Source: RUG14223 sp051881075
GTDB taxonomy: Bacteria; Bacillota; Clostridia; Oscillospirales; Acutalibacteraceae
DNA length: 21,209 bases
NCBI GenBank assembly: GCA_051881075.1
Contig: JBJEPE010000021.1
Span: 1-21,209, forward strand
Reading direction: 5' to 3'
How positions within the stretch are numbered: the stretch's first letter is position 1; every line of letters begins with the position of its first letter. A program made the position numbers and the translations under genes. Positions 8,351 through 14,590 of this stretch are shown one piece after another. The notes beneath the pieces were generated by a model. It saw only the letters and a program-made list of their open reading frames with translations. It was not told where the DNA came from and did no database searches.

Positions 8351-8379
8351 TTAATACACCTTTTTTAAATAAAAAACAA
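8351..8379 (-). promoter_or_regulatory. Possible promoter of the DUF3795-like gene
   Basis: Minus-strand TTGTTT (8374-8379) and TATTAA (8351-8356) with 17-nt spacing, 32 bp before the start codon. The region is very AT-rich, so chance matches are likely. Confidence 0.3.
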
Positions 8380-8396
8380 GTCTTGAAAAATAATTT

Positions 8397-8467
8397 AAAA
8401 TATGGTAATACACAGTCTATTTTTAAAAAATATTTTACTTAAGAGCGCAAATTGTAGGTTATGAATT
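8397..8467. repeat. Direct repeat R1 (71 bp), partner of R2 at 10501-10571
   Basis: Same orientation as R2 and same length. Blocks such as TGGTAATACACAGTCTATTT, GCGCAAATTG and GGTTATGAATT are identical or nearly so; the differences cluster in the AT-rich middle. Read on the minus strand, each copy follows a short open frame ending ...LTE-stop or ...LTKE-stop. The two copies flank the Mrr-type gene and the NUDIX relic. Apart from R1, the NUDIX relic and a weak promoter, the 8320-8895 gap holds only AT-rich DNA with short broken frames. Confidence 0.8.
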
Positions 8468-8589
8468 GAATGTTATTCGGTCAATAATTTATTGTCATAG
8501 TCAATAAAAATAGTGTTTAAATATGGATTTGTAGTTTTTCTGTTTTCGAAAACACATCTATTATTTTACAAAAGAAGTATGTAAAGATG

Positions 8590-8815
8590 CTTTTAATTCT
8601 TTTGGAGCTGGTATTTTATCTTTTGCATGCTCGATTTTTTGAGAATAATTTCTCCATCTACCACAACACACAAAAAACAATATACTTTAAATGAAAAGTA
8701 GGGTAATCATACTCGATGGTGCCAATTAATTGGCCAACTTTGATTTTTACCGCAAGTTCTTCCCTAAAAGTTTTATTGTTCAAAGCAAAATAACAATCTC
8801 TATCCCATGTCTACT
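8590..8815 (-). pseudogene. Broken NUDIX (MutT-like) hydrolase remnant
   Basis: On the minus strand a frame from about 8813 reads FREELAVKIKVGQ then GTIEYDYPTFHL, the end of a Nudix box followed by the YDYPTFHL strand typical of MutT / CTP-pyrophosphohydrolase-like enzymes. The frame closes at 8658. A shift of frame near 8685 restores a family-like CFLCVVVDGEIILK. The N-terminal half with the GG...E part of the Nudix box is missing, and no start codon or ribosome binding site fits. This is a truncated and frameshifted relic, probably inactive. Confidence 0.7.
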
Positions 8816-8895
8816 ATACCTGTACAAACTGGAAATATAAATAACGACATCATCTCAAATTTACGCAGAAGTAATTCTACAAAAGGCTTTAAGTC

Positions 8896-10185
8896 CTATA
8901 GAACTAGCACTCTTACTTGGCTAGCATTCTGTTCACCTTTATCATGAAGAATCCCACGAGAAAAATTCCATAGAGAAGGCTTTTCATTTGTAGTGTAGTC
9001 AACATAAAAGAAATAATCATCACTTGCTTCTTCGATTATTCCACAAAGCATCCGATAATCATATTGTTTTAGAATTGGATCGTATATGTTTGAACTATCA
9101 AATAAAGTATCCCTATCTGGTACAGAATAAGATAAATCAATTACCGGATGAAATTTCGGGTAATCTATAACACTTTCAAAATCTTTCATAAGTACATTAA
9201 AATATTCCTCATTTAATTTACCATAATCATAATTCTGCAAATAAACTGTTCTTTTTACGCAAAACAATTCACTAATTATTGGATGTGTCAACCATTTTGA
9301 TGCAAGGTCCTTTTTCCCAATACACGAATAAAAAGAACACATATCAAAAGCTATTTCCCAAAACAAATCTATCAAGCCATTATCCCGTTTCAAGGAGTAC
9401 GCTATTTCATTCTGTTCAAGTAAAAAATGATAGCACCGCTCAGCATCATTGCATTGACCAGATAGAAAATAAACTTGTGCCAGCATAAGCTTACACACAT
9501 ACAACTTAACACGATCGTTTTTGGTGATGGTTTTATTATCAAGTCTTTCGTCTAATAGTAGTAATTGCTTTTTTGCTTCCTCTAATAAGGCAATTCTACT
9601 TTGAATTGTGAACATTGGACAATGATAAGCACTGATTACGTCTATTGCCTTCCTATAGAGAAAATTTGCCAACTTAGCTACAGAACTTGTTGAACAACCA
9701 TCAGCAAGACAATTTTGTTTTAGCTTAATATAGCTCTCATCTTCCCAGATTGCTTCTAGTATGGTTTTAATAGAATCACTTTTCACTTCAATATGACTTG
9801 CAGCAGATACTATTCCGTATTCCGAAAGAAGATTTTTAAGTTCATATCCATTTATTAGCTCAATTGGGAGATTATGCGCAAACGTTTGTGCAGGCGTTGA
9901 AAAATTACCTGTAGTAATTAGTATTCCCTTTACTGCGTGTTGAGATGCAACTACACCGTACAGATCACGTATAATAGGTTCTCCGACAGTACCAGTGTAT
10001 CTTTTGCATTGAATTATATATCTGCCTTTTATCAGTGGAGAATGGTTTCGTGCAACAAGGTCAACACCTCCATCACCAGAGGCCTTGGTGTATTCTACTT
10101 GAAATCCCATCGCAGACATTAGCTCACCACAAATTCTTTCAAATTCTTTGCCGGATAAAGATTGGATATCCTCTTTGAACATCAT
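8896..10185 (-). CDS. Mrr-type restriction endonuclease domain protein with C-terminal helical extension
   Basis: 429 aa. Residues 7-125 are an Mrr_cat / restriction-endonuclease-like domain: helix LSGKEFERICGELMSAMGF (E16), then GDGGVDLVA (D42), then YIIQCKRYTG (Q59, K61), the D-QxK nuclease core, then GEPIIRDLYGVV and the GILITTGNFS strand. This group cleaves DNA, often modified DNA. Residues about 150-429 are mostly helical, look TPR-like (repeated 30-40-residue helical pairs) and are not a family I can name; they may be a sensor or binding part. There is no partner methyltransferase, so a type IV-like or abortive defence role is inferred. The ATG has GGAG 8 nt upstream. It sits between R1 and R2, downstream of rlmD-end copy A. 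Confidence 0.85.
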   Translation of the reverse strand: MMFKEDIQSLSGKEFERICGELMSAMGFQVEYTKASGDGGVDLVARNHSPLIKGRYIIQCKRYTGTVGEPIIRDLYGVVASQHAVKGILITTGNFSTPAQTFAHNLPIELINGYELKNLLSEYGIVSAASHIEVKSDSIKTILEAIWEDESYIKLKQNCLADGCSTSSVAKLANFLYRKAIDVISAYHCPMFTIQSRIALLEEAKKQLLLLDERLDNKTITKNDRVKLYVCKLMLAQVYFLSGQCNDAERCYHFLLEQNEIAYSLKRDNGLIDLFWEIAFDMCSFYSCIGKKDLASKWLTHPIISELFCVKRTVYLQNYDYGKLNEEYFNVLMKDFESVIDYPKFHPVIDLSYSVPDRDTLFDSSNIYDPILKQYDYRMLCGIIEEASDDYFFYVDYTTNEKPSLWNFSRGILHDKGEQNASQVRVLVL

Positions 10186-10326
10186 TTATTCAACTCCATT
10201 TCAATTTTATTATGAAAATAACTGACATCTATATCACTACCTCAAATCGTAACATCTAATTCGAAGTCACAACCCAAAACATATTTTTACAGTAGATATG
10301 TTTCCATATAAAATAACTTAGCTTTT

Positions 10327-10448
10327 TTAAACTGTCAGGCTTATTGTCCCAACCTCCGAAAAATCCCGGAAATATTCCACTTTCTGGCTATTATTTATTC
10401 TTGACATCAAAACCACCGTTTCAACATAGGGCGTGACAATGGAATTGC
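10327..10448 (-). repeat. rlmD 3'-end copy A (degenerate attachment-site-like repeat)
   Basis: The minus strand encodes TPYVETVVLMSRI in one frame, matching the end of the intact RlmD (TSHVECVVLMSRV). Plus-strand 10403-10444 aligns with 14601-14641 (GACATCAAAACCACCG versus GACATCAACACCACGC, and so on). After the homologous codons the frame continues as NNSQKVEYFRDFSEVG and stops at 10327. No start codon precedes it, so it is not a gene. It lies between the DUF1905 unit and the Mrr unit. Confidence 0.7.
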
Positions 10449-10500
10449 TGACACAGGTTGTTGGTAACATATTATCCTAGACTGCTGTAGGGAAAATACA

Positions 10501-10571
10501 AAAATGTGGTAATACACAGTCTATTTTTAAAATAATTTACTCAAAAAAGCGCAAATTGCAGGTTATGAATT
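10501..10571. repeat. Direct repeat R2 (71 bp), partner of R1 at 8397-8467
   Basis: Imperfect copy of R1 in the same orientation (for example TGGTAATACACAGTCTATTT and GGTTATGAATT). It lies about 55 bp before rlmD-end copy A when read on the minus strand, so it could mark the end of the DUF1905-carrying unit. Confidence 0.8.
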
Positions 10572-10838
10572 AACTATTCCTTTGTCAACGATTCAGTAGT
10601 ATCCATCTCTAATTTCTTTAACATCAAATAAAAAGTCTTAACATGGTACAACCTATGGCAAAATATTTAGTATTTTCCCTTATGTGTAAATAAATGATAA
10701 CAGCAACTTTTTGCCTGCTTTATCACTATTGGGATAAAGCGACAATATAATAACATTGAAAAAGAATAATACCTTTTAAAGCCAATATCTATTCAAAATC
10801 ATGCAGTTTTTGAATCTATCGGCTCAATAAACGGATTT
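10572..10838 (-). other. Decayed coding DNA downstream of the DUF1905 gene
   Basis: No intact gene. The minus strand holds short protein-like stretches in different frames, for example VAVIIYLHIRENTKYFAIG and LKKLEMDTTESLTKE-stop, the latter ending just before R2. They look like remains of an old gene; I do not recognise it. The rest of 10186-10838 holds R2, copy A and the AT-rich leader of the Mrr gene. Confidence 0.35.
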
Positions 10839-11468
10839 TTACGATGTTAATATTTCTAGGTAGCTTACAATTCTATCTTCTTCATTAATTTCTGAACCAT
10901 AATATCTACCGTCAAACCACAACTTAAATACACCATTAATATAAGCAATGCAACACCTTGGCAGAACACATTTTTTCCCTTTTGGATATACCATTTTATC
11001 CCCATATGTTATTCCATAATAATCAAGTGTTTCTTGAATTTTTGACCAAGACGCTGAGGTTTTTCCCATAACAGACTGTACTTCAGCTAAAGCAACACCG
11101 GCAAGCATTGCAACACAGCAATGGCCGCAAAATCCGGTTGTTATGCCGATCTCTTTAATAGAATCAATTTTCCGAATCGGATTCTCCCTGGAATATGGAC
11201 TATCATGATTTATTCTTGATAATGATGCAATCGGTTCAAAAGATACCTCAACTTCATTTTCCAAATTTAAAGCAATAGCCTTCTTAATCAAAATCCAATA
11301 ATACCCCTTTCCTTTAGGAAGTAACTTACATTCAAAATCTATTCCGTTTACAGATACTTTAACCGGTATGTTTCCTTTCAGACCTGTTTCTTCCCATACA
11401 TTGAAAGGGATTTCAATATAATATTTGCTGCCCTCATTTTTTATTAAACTTTTGAAAGAATATCTCAT
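10839..11468 (-). CDS. DUF1905 domain fused to a papain-like (C39-type) fold
   Basis: 209 aa. Residues 3-80 match DUF1905: FKSLIKNEGSKYYIEIPFNV, then KGNIPVKVSVNG, then GYYWILIKKAI, a small beta-barrel domain of unknown role. Residues 105-195 look like a papain/C39-type peptidase fold: TTGFCGHCCVAMLAGVALAEV (candidate nucleophile C114, C117 or C118), a middle helix SWSKIQETLDYYGI, and strands RCCIAYINGVFKLWFDGRYYGSE. Where relatives have a histidine before the last strand, this protein has V-F-K, so peptidase activity is doubtful. The ATG has AGAGGT 7 nt upstream. The gene sits alone between rlmD-end copies B and A. Confidence 0.7.
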   Translation of the reverse strand: MRYSFKSLIKNEGSKYYIEIPFNVWEETGLKGNIPVKVSVNGIDFECKLLPKGKGYYWILIKKAIALNLENEVEVSFEPIASLSRINHDSPYSRENPIRKIDSIKEIGITTGFCGHCCVAMLAGVALAEVQSVMGKTSASWSKIQETLDYYGITYGDKMVYPKGKKCVLPRCCIAYINGVFKLWFDGRYYGSEINEEDRIVSYLEILTS

Positions 11469-11535
11469 TTAATTTACCTCTACAATTTTTATTAATTCAA
11501 CTGATAATATTTCTATAATCTCAATTCAGGCCTAA

Positions 11536-11575
11536 GACAACAGACTACCGTTTCGACATGGAACGATACCTCCTG
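11536..11575 (-). repeat. rlmD 3'-end copy B (degenerate attachment-site-like repeat)
   Basis: The minus strand encodes SFHVETVVC, matching SHVECVVL at the end of RlmD, before the frames diverge by one base. On the plus strand GACAACAGACTACCG...CGACATGG corresponds to GACATCAACACCACG...CCACATGG at 14601-14627. It lies between the RhuM gene and the DUF1905 gene. The remaining DNA of 11469-11699 shows no gene. Confidence 0.6.
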
Positions 11576-11699
11576 ATTGATGTCAGATAGCCTGCCCATT
11601 CTCGGAAACTTATCATATCAATTCGGGAACAAGTCCACTCTCCTGAAATCTGTAAAAGCACATCCGTTTTTTGTGTATTTTCGCATCAAAATCAAGGCT

Positions 11700-12794
11700 T
11701 TATTTCTTTGCACTTTTCTCAAGTTCCAGTAGGTATTTATCAAAATCAGACATAAACAGCCTGTCCTGAATTACACGGTATTTCTCAAATTCAGTCTCGG
11801 CCTTTGCCTTGGCAATCTCCGCTGTGATTTTCCCGGCATCCTGAAGAACCTCTCTATCATCTGCCATCAGGAATAAGTCAAGACGCTTCGACCAGTCCTC
11901 CATAGTCATTGGAATATGACGTTCCGCACGGTCTTCTGCCAAATCCAGATATGCAGATACAATACGTTCTAATGAACGCATTTCCTGCTCGGTAAGATAA
12001 TTCTTAGCGATGCTGACATCGCTTTTTATAATTTTACCTTCCGGCGCCGCTTCCCATGTGGTAAGTCCCATATGCGGTTTGCCTGCATCTGCACGCTCAT
12101 AAATCAGTTCTGCTGCTGTATGTCCGTGAACCGCATAATGCATCTTGTTCTGTACCTTGGCAAAAAACTGCTTCGTTGTTTTTGCTGTACGGTCATAATC
12201 AAAAGCTGTGGCATAGATGTCCGTTATCTTCTGATAAAATCTACGCTCAGACAGACGGATTTCTCGAATCTGCTCCAGCAACCGGTCGAAATATTCTGTT
12301 GTAAGCACGGAACCACCATTCTTCAAACGCTCGTCATCCATAGCCCAGCCTTTGATGGTGTAATCCTTTACGATACTATTGGCCCATTTACGAAACTGAA
12401 TAGCTCGCTCGTTATTCACTTTAAAGCCAACTGCGATAATCATTTGAAGATTGTAATGCTTCGTATCACGAGTTACCTGACGTGAACCTTCGGTTTGAAC
12501 TATCCGGAAATTCCGGATAGTTGAATCTTCTTCAAGTTCTGAATCCTTGTAAATCTTCTTGATATGCTCGTTGATTGTGCGAACATCCACATCATATAAT
12601 GTCGCCATCATCTTCTGAGTCAACCATATATTCTCATCCTCATAGCGCATTTCAATACTGTTCTGCTGGTCGCCAATAGAAGCAATGTAGGTTAGGTATT
12701 CTGCTGCGCTGGAACGGATGGTTATTTCATCTTTTTTCTTTTTCAAATAAGATTCCTCCCTTGCTTTTGCAGTATCAAAAATAAAATCGTTCAA
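11700..12794 (-). CDS. RhuM-family protein
   Basis: 364 aa, close to the usual length of the RhuM (virulence RhuM / Fic-associated) family. The N-terminal half carries the diagnostic core ENIWLTQKMMATLYDVDVRT (a helix-turn-helix-like unit), then STIRNFRIVQTEGSRQV, then HYNLQMIIAVGFKVNNERAI and QFRKWANSIVKDYTIKGWAM. A charged helical middle follows, then KMHYAVHGHTAAELIYERA, GLTTWEAAPEGKI and a long helical tail. The biochemical activity of RhuM is not established; these genes are common in mobile DNA and near defence genes. The TTG start overlaps the stop of the zinc-ribbon gene in TTGA, which points to translational coupling. Initiation at a downstream Met is less likely, because the extra N-terminus resembles relatives. 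Confidence 0.85.
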   Translation of the reverse strand: MNDFIFDTAKAREESYLKKKKDEITIRSSAAEYLTYIASIGDQQNSIEMRYEDENIWLTQKMMATLYDVDVRTINEHIKKIYKDSELEEDSTIRNFRIVQTEGSRQVTRDTKHYNLQMIIAVGFKVNNERAIQFRKWANSIVKDYTIKGWAMDDERLKNGGSVLTTEYFDRLLEQIREIRLSERRFYQKITDIYATAFDYDRTAKTTKQFFAKVQNKMHYAVHGHTAAELIYERADAGKPHMGLTTWEAAPEGKIIKSDVSIAKNYLTEQEMRSLERIVSAYLDLAEDRAERHIPMTMEDWSKRLDLFLMADDREVLQDAGKITAEIAKAKAETEFEKYRVIQDRLFMSDFDKYLLELEKSAKK

Positions 12795-13024
12795 TCCGGC
12801 ATTTGTTCGTTTAGCTCATCCAGCAAATAGATAGTTTTAAATATTTTACCACATTGCTTACATTGCCAGTCACAAACATTCTTTTTAGCCTTTTTGTGCA
12901 ACAATTCAAGTTCACTATCACATATAGGGCAATTAGTTTTCTCTAAATTCCATAGTTTTTTCAAAAAACTTATAACATCATTTCTGGATTCTATCTTTAG
13001 TTCTTTTAGCATAACTCTTTTCAT
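12791..13024 (-). CDS. Zinc-ribbon small protein coupled to RhuM
   Basis: 77 aa. An N-terminal amphipathic helix (LKELKIESRNDVISFLKKLW) precedes a zinc ribbon: NCPICDSE (C32, C35) and CDWQCKQCGKIF (C51, C55, C58), ending LLDELNEQMPD. The knuckle resembles transposase-type or nucleic-acid-binding ribbons, but no other domain is present. The ATG has GAAGG 8 nt upstream. Its stop codon overlaps the RhuM start, so the two proteins are probably made together; a nucleic-acid-binding partner or antidote role for RhuM is inference. Confidence 0.75.
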   Translation of the reverse strand: MKRVMLKELKIESRNDVISFLKKLWNLEKTNCPICDSELELLHKKAKKNVCDWQCKQCGKIFKTIYLLDELNEQMPD

Positions 13025-13060
13025 ACATCTTACCTTCTAACCCGCATAACATAGTATTTT

Positions 13061-13098
13061 GCAACAGCAATACGACCGTCCGGTAATTAGCTGTCTCC
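13061..13098 (-). repeat. Possible fifth rlmD-end-like copy (C')
   Basis: The minus strand reads ANYRTVVLLL in one frame, similar to the HVETVVLL end of RlmD-type enzymes, 37 bp before the zinc-ribbon start codon. The DNA match to 14601-14640 is weaker than for copies A-C, so this is only a candidate. The rest of 13025-13326 is copy C plus DNA in which I see no gene. Confidence 0.3.
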
Positions 13099-13182
13099 AA
13101 TCAACGTTCGCCCCCAGCCACACTTCTTGGACGGCCAACATATGGGGTCAGCGCTAATTGCTTCTCTGCATCGCTATTGCTC

Positions 13183-13232
13183 CTTGACAAGCAAAGCTAC
13201 TGCACATAACAGTTATCGGGAACATATCTACC
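13183..13232 (-). repeat. rlmD 3'-end copy C (degenerate attachment-site-like repeat)
   Basis: The minus strand encodes VDMFPITVMCSS, matching VDMFPRTSHVEC of RlmD. GGGAACATATC (13218-13228) is identical to 14637-14647. Upstream of the VDMFP codons the similarity to rlmD stops abruptly, as expected for a recombination boundary rather than a decayed full-length gene. It lies between the 389-aa gene and the zinc-ribbon/RhuM pair. Confidence 0.65.
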
Positions 13233-13326
13233 TGATTGCCAATTACAGAAGGAATAGTTGAACTGAGGCAACTCTTCCAAATTGTTAGCAGTTTTGTTGT
13301 TATTAGTTCACTAAACCGAAAAGACA

Positions 13327-14496
13327 TCACTCCAACGAGATGTATTTTGTAGTGTATCCCCGCCCAGCAAAATATGTATTGATTAAGTTCATCATTTCTT
13401 TTACAGTATTTTTTGCAATTGTATTGGATTTTGGATATGCCCATGAACGAATAGCATCAATTTCGGCTATTCGTAATTCTTCATTAAATTCAATTGAAAG
13501 CCAAATGCCATGATCTTGCCATTTCAAATACAAATATCCATCTTCAACCACAATCTCTCGATGATTCATTTTTTCAAAGCGCTTCTTCAATTTCTTGTCT
13601 TCCAAAATCAAATCATTTTTCATTTCTCTCCAAAAACTCCACAAACTTTGCTCCGGATCAATGTCTTTGATTGGATCAAGAGTATTCGGTGAATCGGAAA
13701 AGGTAAACTTGTTGTTAAACAAATATTTCCGTATAATTTTTATTCCACGATTCTTTACCGGATATTGAAAGCCAATATAAGGGATTCGCTCACTGTCAAA
13801 CGTGCATATTTGTTTTTCTAAATCTACGACACATGGTAGTACCGCAGTATCAAATCCATCTCCGGAATTTTTACAAACAACATTGAATAAATCATTTCTG
13901 AAATTTTCCTCAACTTGTTTCGCATATATAATTATGACGGTAACGCGGTTTAATGGAGATTTTTTATGCTCTTTGTCAAGAAATCGCTGTTTCTTTTTCC
14001 CTTTTAGTGCTGTTGAATTTGCCATAGCAGAATTTAATACCAGATTATACTGGCTTTTGTCAAGAAAATCAACATCATATGTTGCAATTACTTTTTCAAT
14101 ACCACTTGAATAAATCGTTAGCGGATATTTGCTCTTATATTGAAGAGTCTTGGCACAAGGAAAGTACGCTATTGAATCACATTTTTTGCCAAAACGAGAA
14201 ATGCGACGGTCAAGCTTTTGTACCGAAAAGGACGTAGGCAATGCAAACTGTTTTCTTGCTGTATTTTGACAATGCAACGAAGCCAATATTATGTCCATTG
14301 CATACAGTACCATAAAGTTTTTAATGAAATATATAAGAAGCCCTACTACCAATAATATTGCGGCAAAACCTTTTACTACATTAGGAATAATACCTATATT
14401 AGCCACAACGACAATAGGGGCAATAAAACCGCCAATGACAACCACATAAACAAGGATTCTGCATAACAAAGCATTTTTCAATCGTGGATACCTCAA
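13327..14496 (-). CDS. Unknown protein with two N-terminal membrane helices
   Basis: 389 aa, TTG start with GGAGG 8 nt upstream. Residues about 9-32 and 38-64 are hydrophobic (LCRILVYVVVIGGFIAPIVVV and FAAILLVVGLLIYFI); the remaining ~320 residues are soluble and probably cytoplasmic, mixed alpha/beta, rich in Lys, Asp and aromatic residues. A C-terminal part (EIVVEDGYLYLKWQDHGIWL, then IDAIRSWAYPKSN) looks like a compact domain. I recognise no family. It is the first gene after rlmD (94 bp away), between the native rlmD end and copy C, so it would be the youngest cargo in an accretion model. It is expressed in the same direction as rlmD. Confidence 0.7.
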   Translation of the reverse strand: MRYPRLKNALLCRILVYVVVIGGFIAPIVVVANIGIIPNVVKGFAAILLVVGLLIYFIKNFMVLYAMDIILASLHCQNTARKQFALPTSFSVQKLDRRISRFGKKCDSIAYFPCAKTLQYKSKYPLTIYSSGIEKVIATYDVDFLDKSQYNLVLNSAMANSTALKGKKKQRFLDKEHKKSPLNRVTVIIIYAKQVEENFRNDLFNVVCKNSGDGFDTAVLPCVVDLEKQICTFDSERIPYIGFQYPVKNRGIKIIRKYLFNNKFTFSDSPNTLDPIKDIDPEQSLWSFWREMKNDLILEDKKLKKRFEKMNHREIVVEDGYLYLKWQDHGIWLSIEFNEELRIAEIDAIRSWAYPKSNTIAKNTVKEMMNLINTYFAGRGYTTKYISLE

Positions 14497-14590
14497 TCAA
14501 TTCACCTCCATTTATATATTCATTACTGTTGCCTAAATTCAATAACCTTCAAAAAAATCTGTATTCTAACAATAGTTCTGTAGTCTATTC

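Noticed and set aside
8721..8734. Perfect palindrome GCCAATTAATTGGC as an operator
   Set aside because: It falls inside the NUDIX relic and encodes part of VGQLIGT, so the symmetry is most simply coding coincidence.
13154..13444. 96-aa minus-strand open frame as a gene
   Set aside because: It overlaps the 3' end of the 389-aa gene in another frame, has no ribosome binding site, and its only recognisable part (VDMFP...) is rlmD-end copy C.
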